From Symsagittifera roscoffensis (Eukaryota > Xenacoelomorpha > Acoela > Convolutidae), in contig NC_087062.1 in the NCBI RefSeq assembly GCF_963678635.1, forward strand, positions 72,693,345 through 72,757,344: a stretch of DNA of 64,000 nucleotides. The letters run 5' to 3'. The notes below the pieces were generated by a model. The model saw only the letters and a program-made list of their open reading frames with translations. It searched no databases and was not told where the DNA came from. Each line of letters begins with the position of its first letter. Within the stretch, counting starts at the first letter, position 1. The position numbers and the translations under genes are program-made. Shown piece by piece: positions 36,501 to 48,855 of this stretch.

Positions 36501-37261
36501 ACGTTGAGCGCTCGCACTAAAAAACTTAGACAAAAAAGGCGTAAGAAAGAAATTTTTGAGCGTTGTCAAGGATTTCTTAAATTAAAAAAGACATTTTTAG
36601 ATAACGCAGCAGTTGCAGAAAATTGTGATTTTAAAAAACAGAATTAAAGGCAAAAAATCAAAAGCTCAGTAAATGATTTGTTGTTTGAGAGAACGAAAAT
36701 CAAAGTTAAAGTCGACTATTTATCTCCAATTTATCCACATGTTTTCCATCCTAATGTATTCAATTAGGCTTTGCAAAAACTGAAAATTTTTTGCTGTATT
36801 TAACTTTTGGTGAATCGCTCCGAAATTTTTTCAGCAATCATAACTTAAGGCAAGCTTTTGAGGACACAAGGTTATTGCTTTTTTGAAAATAGTTGGTTTT
36901 TGGATATTATTCTTTTTTTTCGCGGTAGAAACCAAAAAATGTTCATGGCACTGGTATCTCAATATTTCAGTTTCATATGAAAAGTAATAAAAAAGCAATT
37001 TACCTCCAGTTGATTCAGAAGTTTGTCATTCCTGCGCTTTCAAATAAGTGAAAAACCGTTCACTTGAAAAATACTGGCAATAAATAACCTGAAAAACCAA
37101 TTATCTGAAAAAATAGTTTGAAAAATTTAATTTGAAAACCTGTGCACTTGAATTGTTCTAAACAATTTTTGTTTGATTGACTCCGAATCGTTAAGGATTG
37201 AGACTTGATTTTGTAACATACTTATGTACATTTAATAACATTTGCAAAATTTGCAAAATTT

Positions 37262-39608
37262 TATAACGAGACCAGGTTGTGGCACTAGATAGACGCTCAA
37301 TTGGGTGTTTGTATACCTCTAAAATCCAGAGACAGTTCTTTAAACATGCTGAAATTTGTGAGAACGTTCAAAGATCAAGCATAAAAGATCAAAAGAAGAA
37401 CAAAACGAATGAACTTCTTAAAAAGTCAGCTCAAAACTCACAAAATACACAGTTTGGCCTCTCAATCTCAGCAAAATCCTTCAAACATTCGCAAAAAAAA
37501 TTAATCGAAAAAAGCTAGAGCTTTGTGAAAAGGCTTTGAAGAGTATAGTGACCCTTTTCATTGTGCTTGCAAGACATATTGAAGTTATTGAAAAATGTCA
37601 ATACTGCTTATTCATGGGCAGAGCTGTAAAATTTTTAATGTTCCGTAAGGTAAAAACTTTAACCTTCAATTGAATTTTGAAAGCAAAAGAAAATGCAATT
37701 ACGAAACATACCTTTAGCTGATCTGATTACCTCTCACAGTTTTAAACAATAAATCACCGTAAGCTTAGATACTTCTCAAGCACAACAAGTTATCATAGTT
37801 TTTATGTAATTTTTTGCATGCTTTGAGAAAATAGTGATTGTTTTGCTTTTTAGAAGTCGTGCTTGTGCTTAAACACTATTGTTCGCTATAAAATTTGGTT
37901 CTTATGGCGATAGCATCCAACAGACGTTTTTTACCGAAACTCAATTGAAATCAAACAAATAAATAGTTTTTAAATATTTGAGATCAACCAAATGACATTT
38001 TTCAGACCACTTGAGATTTTGCGTCAAATTCAGTTGTTGAAACGGAAAAAAAATAGCGCAAAATTTGTTTTTTTTAGGGAAATTTGTTGGGGACTTTTAT
38101 CTTCCCCCATCTTCTGCAAATGACTAATTGAACTGTGGCAAACTTTATTGGTTTTAACACTCATCCTTTTAAAACCGCTCGTTACACCATGAAATCGATG
38201 CCTATGGGAGAAAGGGTGAAGATCCGGCTAGTGAATGAGTAGTTGATTTAACCTTGATTTGAAAGAAAAACAGTTAGAGCCAGCGGTTGACGGTTGAGCT
38301 GTTCTTTCGGACAGTGCAAATAAATTTTAGCTGACCGTACGTAGAAACATCAACTGAAGGGAAAAGGAACTTTGAAGAATGCCGCTTAATTCCCAGACGT
38401 ATAAAAAGGATGGATATTTGTTCGTTTTTTTTCTAAAAGAGCAATGGAAAATTCGTGCTTGTAATGGGTTACTAAAGCGCGATATCGTCCATAAAAATAA
38501 AGCATAAGATCTGATTTAAATTGTTCGGAATGAAAATGAGACGAACAAGTTTGACTTATTAGGCTCAAAATGGGCTTTTTGCTTATTGTGAGAGTGTTGG
38601 GATAAAATGAAAAAAAAACATTTTCAAAAAAAAAGGATCTTTTAAAGTTTTTGTTGACAACAAAATTTTATTTGACTGAGAACGGAAAATAGAAAAATCT
38701 TCTTTTTCATGAAACAAGTAGTGGTAGATTTATTTCCAAAGCGAAGCATCAAAAATTTTACCCCATAGTTTTTATAGGATAGATGATCATCAAGGACCCT
38801 GTATCCGGGGCAGTGAAATTTCCAGTTGAAAGGAGTCTTGTTATAGTTGGTAATCGAGGCAGTTTTCAACAAACAATTACGGGACGCTATCAAGTTGAAC
38901 TTTAAAAAACCACATCACAACTGGTTTTTAAGAAACGCACGAAGTTGAAATATGGGCCAAATTATCTCTCTAATTTTTGTGAATCAGCCGCGCTCAGGCT
39001 TTTGTGAGATTTTAACCAAAGGTAAAGGTGCCAGAAATTGCAGATTGAGTCGCCGAATTTGCTATTGATCGCCGCAGCTCTTGTACTTTTTTGTACTACC
39101 TTAAAATTTTTAGCTGCTTGATGACTGAATTGAGGCTGAGACAAATTTTGTCGGAAATACTGAGTGCATGGAAGAATTTTTCCTTGTGAAAATGTGTGAT
39201 ATGGTTTTAATAATTTTATAAATCAAGAAATATATTATAATAACCAGGAAAATTTTGTACTTCAGTTTTTGCAAAAAAAAGCTTCAAATACGTTAAAAAC
39301 AGAATTTAATAGCCAAACAATTGACTAAATTGACCAAAATAAAAGCGAATAGAAGCTATTTTAATTGATTTCAAATGCACTGTAATTAATGTAAAATTTG
39401 TATAAAAAAGGATGGTAACCAATATTGTGTTCCAATTTGGCTGAGTGCAATATGGGAATCGATTTTATTGATAATGACTTAGGCCATTAAAGTCCATTAT
39501 AATTTGCCTTTACTTTCATTAGATTCGGGATGTGTAAAGAGTTACACTCCAGTGACCTACTCAAACCAATTAGTGGGCATATCGGGTGCACAGTTTGGCC
39601 TCGTAATG
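37262..39608 (+). mobile_element. Inverted-terminus element, unit 5
   Basis: One left end remains (TATAACGAGACC, first base C to T), and the right end is at 39608. The 1.70-kb deletion of this unit removed the upstream duplicate left end. Confidence 0.55.
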
Positions 39609-39675
39609 AAGATTTTAGCCACACAATTTTACTCCAGTCAACTGTGAAATAGATTTTCCGTAAATAAAAAAATTG

Positions 39676-40585
39676 ATGGGACTCATAGAAAGTTGGGATT
39701 TAAAGAATATTCATGAAAATAGTTTTCAGAGCGTGGAGTCGTGGCCGGGGGCGTTGCAAACCACCGAGAAACACATCAAAGGGTGGAAGATTGGCCCTGA
39801 GGCGGAAATGAGATTTCCCGTGAGTGAGGCTTACGGTCTGCCAGTAAAAGCAAAATGCTTGGTGTAATTGCCAACCAGTAAATGCTAACCTATGTGGGAG
39901 CCACTATCCATTACACATGGCGATGGTGGAGGTATCCAGCCAAAGGATACTAGTGGACAAGGCCTTCTTGGTACCCAAGTGCGTACGACTGGCTCGAATG
40001 TCGCATCATTCACATAAGCTGTTGAAGAAGATCCTGTGAACGGTGCCAAGGGAACAAATAGATGACTTGAGTGAAATCTGGGGAGAAGAACTCTTGAGTT
40101 TGGATGGCGAAAACACGAGTGACTTCCAGATACAGAATACCATCGGGAGGCCGATGAATAGTGTCCCAGCACAGGAGGTAAATGATACAACACAAGAGAA
40201 GATGATGGAATTGGAAGCTCTGCTGGAAGCTTCGGGAGAACATAATCTTCGAAGCATCGATATTACACATGGGGAATGCCCATGCCATTGCTTGGCACAG
40301 ACAGTGTGGTACCCGGAGCACTAAAACCTCTGCTTAGTGTGAGACGTGGAAGAACTTCGGTCAATCGGATTACCCGATCATCGGCACATGGTGACCATCT
40401 TGGTAGTGAGTACGATGTTGGCGTTGCGATGGATCGAGAAGAATGTGACGAAATATCGGGAGTCGAAGACAGCAACTGCGGAATCGATATACGCTATTGA
40501 TTATAGCAGGAGACTTGAGTTGTTTGAGACGGCGTTAAGGTATTCGCCATACCTATGGAGGTCAGGCACGTATGGAGCCGCATAA
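39676..40585 (+). pseudogene. ORF1 remnant, unit 5
   Basis: The first block (39676-39867, MGLIESWDLKNIHENS) is open because the TAG of type B is TGG here. It then stops at GGTGTAA, and later lesions include TGA in CCTGTGAACGG and TAA after WYPEH (about 40322). The distal end (YSPYLWRSGTYG, to 40585) resembles type A, so the unit is a mosaic of A-like and B-like sequence. Confidence 0.6.
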
Positions 40586-40860
40586 GATTCTTCCCGTGGT
40601 TTCGAGCGACATTGACATCTTGGTTGTATATGGTGACGAAAGACCACATGAAAAAACATAGTAAAGAATATCGAAAGTTCCTGGCAGAGATAGGACCGGA
40701 AGCCTTCAAGAAACCTTTGCTAACCCATCGAAATGCGATCACGACAGGTTGGAAAAGAGTCGGTAGGGTGTCTAGAGATAATACCAAAGCGAGAGAATCG
40801 ATACTGGAGGAGGACTTGGCAAAGAACGTGAGCTTGAGCCTGCTCAATTCCTTTTGCTAG
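40555..40860 (+). CDS. ORF2 of the array cassette, intact copy in unit 5 (101 aa)
   Basis: ATG 40555, stop TAG 40858-40860. Same basic protein as in units 2 and 4 (EYRKFLAEIGPEAFKKP). Confidence 0.4.
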   Translation: MEVRHVWSRIRFFPWFRATLTSWLYMVTKDHMKKHSKEYRKFLAEIGPEAFKKPLLTHRNAITTGWKRVGRVSRDNTKARESILEEDLAKNVSLSLLNSFC

Positions 40861-41060
40861 AACAGGGAAACAAAAATGAAGCGTTTACCAAATCAGACAA
40901 AGAGGTTGCAAGAGCAGAGGGGTGGATGCGATCCTTCGAACAATTAAAAGCGTGGGAAGAGATCGTAATCAGCTCCGATGATGAGGAAGCGCTGCTAAGG
41001 CAGATCACGGTGTCAAACTCATCAGGGCCTAGCACCTCGAAAACTAAGAATACGAAATGA
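40782..41060 (+). CDS. ORF3 of the array cassette, open copy in unit 5 without the ATG
   Basis: The frame is open to TGA 41058-41060, but the ATG used in units 2 and 4 reads ATC here, so translation would need a splice, a frameshift from ORF2 or another start. It encodes EEIVISSDDEEALLRQ and the Ser-rich tail. Confidence 0.35.
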   Translation, partial: YQSERIDTGGGLGKERELEPAQFLLLEQGNKNEAFTKSDKEVARAEGWMRSFEQLKAWEEIVISSDDEEALLRQITVSNSSGPSTSKTKNTK

Positions 41061-41411
41061 GCAGGGGGCTCAACGTTGGTTTCTTGAGTCTTGAGAGGGA
41101 AGGAAAGGCTCGAGTGTGAACTCGGATGAAATCTGAAGTCACGAAAAAAAAATTTTAACGAAACAAAATATTGTTCTTAATATGCTATAATTATTTTATA
41201 AATCAAATGCTGCATGACAATTTTCCGATTGGATAGGACAAAAGTAATTTTAATCATTAGCTTCAAAAGCGAAGATTCAAGGTGCAGGTCAATGCAAATT
41301 TTGATTGCTGTTTAGCGATAGTGTGACAATTTTATATGGTTGTGAATTTTGGGGTGTAGATGAAGTTAAAATCTGCCGCCAACTTCTGTAAATGACCACT
41401 GGACCTGTATC

Positions 41412-41735
41412 TTGAGCAACACTCAGCATTCTGGGGACTCACTGGCAGACGCAACACGCGATGAGGACATCGATCTTGAGTCCGGGGAGTATGTGCCAGT
41501 TGGTCATATTTGGGAGAAATACAAACAACGTAATTTTGGGGTGAAATGTAATTTTTCAAAAACTCAAAATAAGCCTGTCATGCTCAACTTTCTCGCGACA
41601 ACTGAAAATCTCAGAACTGCAAGATCAGAACAACCAAATTACAATCGCGGGAAAGTAGTTGAAAAAAGCAGCGGGAAATTGCTATTCGCAATTTCCAGAT
41701 ATAAATCACACGAGAGTAGAGCTGTCCTATCCTGA
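41412..41735 (+). other. Coding-like segment with longest open frame, unit 6 (107 codons)
   Basis: Only this copy reads through from SNTQHSGDSLADATRDEDID into SGEYVPVGHIWEKYKQ. The others have one extra G (GCAGACGGCAAC against GCAGACGCAAC), which puts a TGA in frame. No ATG starts it. The second coding-like frame follows at 41659-41940. If this was an exon, unit 6 keeps the ancestral frame. No known domain. Confidence 0.35.
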
Positions 41736-43943
41736 AATAGGAAACGGAACGGTTGCGAAAGAAGAATGCATTTATTTGGAGTGGACCAGAGTGAACTTTT
41801 GGTTGAAAGGTGGACAACCGAAGTCTCCTAATGGTCCAACCAAAAACTTTAGTTCTCAAGTGAAAACTCATTTCCCTTGTTGGAATTTATTGATAGCAAA
41901 CTTCTCAAGTTATTACATTTATGCTAGAGTCGCTAGTTAATTTAGTTACTCCAAGTCTCGAGTGTGCTGTTATATGAGTACCCAATTTAGTTTTCTTGAG
42001 TGTGTTTTATTGTTATTATGTTGAGGTAAGGAGAGTTTTAGGTTGATCCATCTGCAATGGATCAAGGTTCCACTGTCTAACAAAAAAAAACTGTACGGAC
42101 TGTTCCGACCCCGTTTTTAAAGGCTTTCGCGTATTTTGGGCATTTTGAGACCTAAGTATGGGGACGCTCTTATTTTCTAGAGTGGGGGGTATTTTGGTAG
42201 TGGTTTCTTAAGCTGTAACGAGGGTTTTAGTCTCATGTCGCAAGTGAACCGAATTGGCTCCGACCGTTCGAGGTAGAAAAACACACGAGATAGTGTCCCT
42301 GACTCTTGAGCCAATGGTTATAGGTCCTATTTTTCTTTAACGTCATATGTGACTTAAGTAGGCGACTGTTACATTAAAATAAACTTTTTAATTTATGAAA
42401 CGTCAATGTGATCTTTTCAAATAGACATCAGAATAACTGTTTTGAGATTTCTACCTGACGGTCGGTTTGTAAAAGTCTTCTCTTATCTTACATTCTGAGT
42501 AAGCTGAGTAAGCTAGAAATCGGTGTACTAATAGTTTTGTTGGCTTTAGTGTAGAATTTCTGATACCCAAATTTGGGTCTTCTCATCTTCTTTTCGCATT
42601 TTCTGCTTCTGCTTTTCCTTTTGCAAAATTCGATCTCTTTTTGCTGCCTCGGCTTTTGCACTGGTAGAATTGCAGTGAAGTCTTGGTGACTTCAGTTTTA
42701 GTACATGTTCTGATATGATAAAATAGGATGCGAGTCTTTACTCTGTTTCACTGTCGCCGCTATAATAAATGAATCGAACCAATTTTCCATCAGCCACGAT
42801 GAGTCTTTAGACGCCGACGTTCAAAACACCGGGAAACCATAATCAGTCCTGTTCTCTTGATTTGTAAAACATACTGGTTCTGTATTCATTTTCCTGTGAA
42901 GTGAGAAACAGGCCGAATTCTCGTAGTGCTGAGTAATTTAAGTTACAAAAAAATTTTCTCTCTAACTAAACAGAATAGGAATTCACTGCATCTAAATTAC
43001 AGTTTTAGCTGTTTAATATTATTATACGGTCTTTTAGATCGGGCACAGCGGGCTGACCTTGACATTGATCAGCCTAAAATCAAGTTAAAAATAACAGCAA
43101 ATAAAAATTTTCTAGCTACTGTCGCAAAAGTACCCCACAACTCAAGGTCGCAGTTTTAAGTACGTTGAGCGCTCGCACTAAAAAAATTAGACGAAAAAGT
43201 CGCAGAAAGAAAACTTTGAGCGTTGTCAAGGATTTCTGAAATTAAAAATGACATTTTTAGATAACGCAGCAGTTGCAGAAAATTGTGATTTTAAAAAACA
43301 GAATTAAAGGCAAAAAATCAAAAGCTCAGTAAATGATTTTTGTTTGAGAGAACAAAAAATCAAAATTAAAGTCGACTACTTATCTCCATTTTATCTACAT
43401 GTTTTCCATCCTAATGCATTCAATTAGGCTTTGGAAAAACTGAAAATTTTTTGCTGTATTTAATTTTTGGTGAATCGCTCCGAAAATATTTCAGCAATCA
43501 TAACTAAATAATAGTTTTTTTTTTAAACTTAAGGCAAGCTTTTGAGGACACAAGGTTATTGCTTTTTTGAAAGTTGTTTGTTTTTGGATATTATTTTTTT
43601 TTCGCGGTAGAAACCTAGATTTTTTCATGGCACTGGTATCTCAATATTTCAGTTTCATATGAAAAGCAATAAAAAAGCAATTTACCTCCAGTTGATTCAG
43701 AAGTTTGTCATTCCTGCGCTTTCAAATAAGTGAAAAACCGTTCACTTGAAAAATAGTGGCAATAAATAACCTGAAAAACCACTTATCTGAAAAAATTGTT
43801 TGAAAAATTTAATTTGAAAACCTGCGCACTTGAATTGTTCTAAACAATTTTTGTTTGATTGACTCCGAATCGTTAAGGATTGACACTTGATTTTGTAACA
43901 TAATTATGTACATTTAATAACATTTGCAAAATTTGCAAAATTT

Positions 43944-46224
43944 CATAACGAGACCAATTTGTGAGAACGTTCAAAGATCAAGCATAAAAGATCAAAAGAA
44001 GAACAAAAGGAATGAACTTCTTAAAAAGTCAGCTCGAAAAACACAAAATACACAGTTTGGCCTGTCAATCTCAGCAAAATCCTTCAAACATCCGCAAATA
44101 AAAACTAATCGAAAAAAGCTAGAGCTTTGTGAAAAGGTTTTGAAGAGTATAGTGACCCTTTTCATTGTGCTTGCAAGACATATTGAAATTATTGAAAAAT
44201 GTCAAAACTGCTTATTCATGGGCAGAGCTGTAAGATTTTTGACTGTTCCGTAAGAAAAAAGGCTTTGACCTTCAATTGAATTTTGAAAGCAAAAGAAAAT
44301 GCAATTACGAAACATACTTTGAGCTGATCTGATTACCTCTCACAGTTTTAAATAAAAAATCACCGTAAGCTTAGATACTTCTCAAGCAGAACAATTTATC
44401 ATAGTTTTTATGTATTTTTTGCATGCTTCGAGAAAATAGTGATTGTTTTGCTTTTTAGAATCCGTGCTTGTGCTTAAAACTCTATTGTTCGCTATAAAAT
44501 TAGGTTCTTATGGCGATAGCATCTAATAGACATTTTTACCGAAACTCAATTGAAATCAAACAAATAAATAATTTTAAATATTTGAGCTCAACCAAATGAC
44601 ATTTTTCAGACCACGTGAGATTTTGCGTCAAATTCAGTTGGTGAAACGGAAAAATAAAATAGCGCAAATTTTGTTTTTTTTAGGGAAGTTGAAGCTTAAC
44701 CAATTTTTTGGAAGAACGGGTTCTTTTATCTTCCCCCATCTTCTGCAAATGACTAATCGAACTGTGGCAAACTTTATTGGTTGTAATACTCATCCTTTTA
44801 AAACCTCTCGTTACACCATGAAATCGATAAAGGGTGAAGATCCGGCTAGTGAATGAGTAGTTGATTTAACCTTGATTTGAAAGAAAAACAGTTAGAGCCA
44901 GCGGTTGACGGTTGGGCTGTTCTTTCGGACAGTGCAAATAAATTTTAGCTGACCGTACGTAGAAACATCAATTGAAGGGAAAAGGAACTTTGAAGAATGC
45001 CGCTTAATTCCCAGACGTATAAAAAGGATGGATATTTGTTCGTTTTTTTTTTCTAAAAGAGCAATGGAAAATTCGTGCTTGTAATGGGTTACTAAAGCGC
45101 GATATCGTCCATAAAAATAAAGCATAAGATCTGATTTAAATTGTTCGGAATGTAAATGAGACGAACAAGTTTGTCTTATTAGGCTCAAAATGGGCTTTTT
45201 GCTTATTGTGAGTGTTGGGATAAAATGAAAAAAAAAACATTTTCAAAAAAAAAGGATCTTTTAAAGTTTTTGTTGACAAAATTTTTTTAATTGACTGTGA
45301 ACGGAAAATAGAAAAATCTTTTTTTTTCATGAAACAGGATGTGGTAGATTTATTTCTAAAGCGCAATATCAAAAATTTTACTCCATAATTTTTAAAGGAT
45401 AAATGATCATCAAGGACCCTGTATCCAGGGCAGTGAAATTTCCAGTTGAAAGGAGTCTTGTTAGTGTTGGTAACCGAGGCAGGTTTCAACAAACAATTAC
45501 GGGACGCTATCAAGTTGAAATTTAAAAAACCACATCACAACTGGTTTTTAAGAAACGCACGAAGTTGAAAATTGCGCCAAATTTTCTCTCTAATTTTTGT
45601 GAATCAGCCGCGCTCAGGCTTTTGTGAGATTTTAACCAAAGGTAAAGGTGCCAGAAATTGCAGATTGAGTCGCCGAATTTGCTATTGATCGCCGCAGGTC
45701 TTGTACTTTTTTGATTTACCTTAAATTTTTTCAGCTGCTTGATGACTGAATTGAGGCTGAGACAAACTTTGTCGGAAATACTGAGTGCATGGAAGAATTT
45801 TTCCTTGTGAAAATGTGTGATATGGTTTTAATAATTTTAGAAATCATGAATTATAATATGATAACCAGGAAAATTTTGTACTTCAGTTTTTGCAAAAAAT
45901 AAGCTTCAAATACGTTAAAAACAGAATTTAATAGCCAAACAATTGACTAAATTGACCAAAATCGAAGCGAATAGAAGCTATTTTATTTGATTTCAAATGC
46001 ACTATAATTAATGTAAAATTTGTATAAAAAAAAGATGGTAACCAATTTTGTGTTCCAATTTGGCTGAATGCAATATGGGAATCGATTTTATTGATAATGA
46101 CTTAGGCCATTAAAGTGCATTATAATTTGCTTTTACTTTTATTAGATTCGGGATGTGTAAAGAGTTACACTCCTACTCACACCAATTAGTGGGCTTATCG
46201 GGTGCACAGTTTGGCCTCGTAATG
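43944..46224 (+). mobile_element. Inverted-terminus element, unit 6, least rearranged copy
   Basis: The left end CATAACGAGACCA is followed by a loss of about 80 bp relative to the other copies, resuming at ATTTGTGAGAACG. The right end is at 46224. At about 2.28 kb it has no internal tandem duplication, so it is the best guide to the ancestral layout. Confidence 0.6.
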
Positions 46225-46285
46225 GAGATTTTAGCCACACAATTTTACTCCAGTCATCTGTGAAGTAGACTAAATAAAAAAATTG

Positions 46286-46336
46286 ATGGGACTCATAGAA
46301 AGTTGGGATTTAAAGAATATTCATGAAAATAGTTTT
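46286..46336 (+). pseudogene. ORF1 start fragment at the array edge, unit 6
   Basis: ATGGGACTCATAGAAAGTTG and the next 31 bp match ORF1 of unit 5, then homology stops at 46336. Cassette parts ORF1 (rest), ORF2 and ORF3 are absent to the right. Confidence 0.7.
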
Positions 46337-48855
46337 TGATGAAGCCGTCTGGCAAGCAAACAACCTGCCTGCTAGTATTTTAATATAGAGAGAAAATAAA
46401 AGGAGAGGGTGTTGTTTGATGGAGTTATGAAGCGGGTTTTAAAGATTACCAGCTTGAATTAGACAACAAATTACTCCGTACCAGATATCATTGCCCATTT
46501 AAACGAAACGCCAGTTGATATGAATATTGCGTCCCTAAGCTCCAATTTTGTACCTTTGCACTCATCGTTGCTTACAAAAAATTGTAGATGGTTTAGTCCA
46601 AACTTTTGATCCATTATTCAAAGAGTGCACAAAAGTTTGTGGCAGATAATTGTTTTGCGGAAATCAATTGACTATTGAATTTTCCTTGATATTTAAAATA
46701 TAATACATGGATGTCTGAAAACAAGTGACGACGAGTCGCAAAAAAAGAGTCGCCAATTTCTGTTAACTGCTGGAAAAACATCACTCAATGCATTAGCCTG
46801 CCAATGAAACGACACTACCAAGGGGCGCCATAAACAAAATAATTGTCTTAACAAAAAGAAAGAAGTTAAATCACTGTAAAAAAAAATTATGAGGGAAAAG
46901 TCAATCGAACTCTACTTTCAATTCATTTCCGATACATTTGCCAAGCAATACACCAACATTTCTACTTTTTCGATTGGAGAAAGAATGAGTTTGAAAAAAT
47001 GTACCAACTTTTGTTCCGACTTTCGAAAACGGAAAACAAACTTATGCTCGGTTTTTCTTTTTAATTCAGCCAATTTTTGCAGGTCAAAATAATAATTTTC
47101 TACAAATTTTTATACCCCAGATATCAATTTCATCAGTTGAAACATAAATAAATTATTAATCTTCGATTTTTTGCTTAAGTTCTGGGGGTTTGAAAATGCC
47201 AAAGTGGCCATGTTCTGGACTAAATTATGCGTGATTGGAAGAATTCATTCATAATGCTCAGGGCATAATGTGAATTATTTATGCGTGGTAAATTATCTCG
47301 CACAACAAAACCTTCCCAAATTGAATTGAGGCTAGCTAATCGATCGTATTAATACTCTGCGGCTCAAAACAAACGGCACTCTTTGATATTGTTCAAATTT
47401 TATAGTTTTTCAATATTTTTTCCCAAAAACTATTTGATACGAAATTTGAAACTATTTGTCGGAACATTCAGGGTTTTGCCCTGATATACGAGCAATCTTA
47501 TTTAAGTAAAAATTTATTCCAGATTCGTTAAGAGACAGCCTAGAGTTTCAGAACATTGCTAGTTTGACAGATGGTTTTATACTAACGGAAAATTTTGTAC
47601 AAAGAAGCAAAAATATTGGCTCAAAAACTGTGTCGGCTTGTCGCAGAATTTATTAATTTGATGTGAAAAAAGCAAAATTTTTGGTTTCGCATATGCATTT
47701 TCTAAATTGACTTACCTTTTTGTGTTTTATCTAGAAGAGTATTTAAAATGCAGTTTTTTATATTACAGTTTTGTTGGTAACAAACGAAGGTTTGAGAAAT
47801 GAATATAAAATTCACTTGGCTGATCAAAAATTGTGAACAAGTCGTAAAAAAGCACGCTAAAAAATGTGAAACTCAACAATCAAACCAACTTCTAAAAATG
47901 AATTTCTAAACCAACATTCTTTAGCGCTCCTATTTGATTACTAAATTGCAAAAATTGGTCTATAGATAAAAAATAACATGTCAAACATTTTTCTTGACCA
48001 CATAACTTCTTGACGCTTTTTGAATTCGGCTTTTTTTTTCAAATGTCCATGTAACGCCTCTTCCAGTGTTCTTCTTAAAGATGAAAGTTTAAAGATGAAA
48101 ACATCCAAAGCTTTTCTCAAAAATCCAAAAAATATGAGACACAGTAAAAGCCAATTAACTTCCATACAATTTTGATATAACCGGAGAAAAACTCCAAAAT
48201 TTAAGTTTTCTTTTAAAACTTAAAATTCTTTTTTTTGTAGTTTACAATTTTGTTATTGCTCCAATTTTTACAAAAATTTGGCCAATTTTGGATAATAATT
48301 GTGCGAATATGATTTTAACAAAAAATCAGAAAAAGGGTTTTCTTTTTTTGAGGTGTCATCGATTTGTTTTTAAAAAAAGGTCAGCAGCACTATTCGAAGG
48401 AATGTTCAGGACAATCGGAACCTTTAGGGCTTCGCCTTGATACAAGTGACTTGATTTGAAGCCAACTTAAAAAAAAGCAAACTGCGTTAACATCATATCT
48501 AGCGTCCACATATTTTAGGAGTCGACCTGAATAAGATGCCACATAACCCAAGTGAAATTTTGCCTTGTTCAAAAATGAAACACGTAGACAACTCTGCGTT
48601 TGATTTGTACAATTTTAGAAAAATATCGAAATTGACAGTAAAATGGTTTATTTATCTCTAATTTCAGTCACTAAAATTGACCTGCTTAGGGTCTTCTCAA
48701 ATGAATTTAAATGGGTTTAAGCAAGATTTGAATTAGATCAACTTAAATCGATTTTAAATATCCAGGAAAGGGCGATTTCAATCCAATTAAAATCTATTTA
48801 ATTTCCAAAAATGTATATTGTTAATCGATTTAATTTAAATTGTTTCGAAACCATT
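46337..48855 (+). other. AT-rich low-copy DNA without a recognisable gene
   Basis: Only short ORFs occur on either strand (the longest is 74 codons) and none shows a domain or coding character. A diverged direct repeat of about 33 bp is visible at 47461-47493 and 48417-48449 (CGGAAC...AGGG.TT.GCC.TGATA). Confidence 0.5.

Larger units (their letters stand above)
33526..40998 (+). repeat. Array unit 5, type C (7.47 kb, B-derived deletion)
   Basis: This unit has the B-type duplication junction (AT palindrome at 35972-36025), but the first duplicated copy is mostly gone. The sequence jumps at 35335/35336 from ...AACACCGGG to CTTAAAACTC..., which in unit 2 lie at 9390 and 11095, a loss of about 1.70 kb. 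ORF1 has several stops; ORF2 and ORF3 are open. Confidence 0.88.
1..46336 (+). repeat. Tandem array of 7.5-9.2-kb units with 16.76-kb higher-order period
   Basis: The motif GGCAGATCACGGTG recurs at 1, 7557, 16757, 24319, 33526 and 40999, always in the same orientation and in the same long context. Spacings are 7556, 9200, 7562, 9207 and 7473 bp, and the last unit stops at 46336. Units 1 and 3 (type A) differ by only scattered single bases, as do units 2 and 4 (type B), while A and B differ more and have different internal duplications. The real repeat is therefore an A+B dimer. The array starts left of the window, because base 1 is inside ORF3 of a preceding cassette. The phase chosen here is arbitrary and cuts ORF3. 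Assembly duplication of the dimer cannot be excluded from one sequence. Confidence 0.95.
40999..46336 (+). repeat. Array unit 6, type D (5.3 kb, truncated array end)
   Basis: Same order as the other units but with neither the A-type nor the B-type internal duplication, so its inverted-terminus element is the shortest (43944-46224). Homology to the other units ends inside ORF1, after the motif GAAAATAGTTTT at 46325-46336, where other copies continue CAGAGCGTGG and this one continues TGATGAAGCC. The right edge of the array is here. Confidence 0.9.

Noticed and set aside
1-46336. CRISPR array or ribosomal DNA as explanation of the regular repeats
   Set aside because: Units are several kilobases long without short repeat-spacer structure, and no rRNA-like conserved sequence is seen in them.
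46889-47092. 67-codon frame with ATG in the spacer right of the array
   Set aside because: No domain, biased composition, no splice signals that extend it. A chance ORF is the simpler reading.
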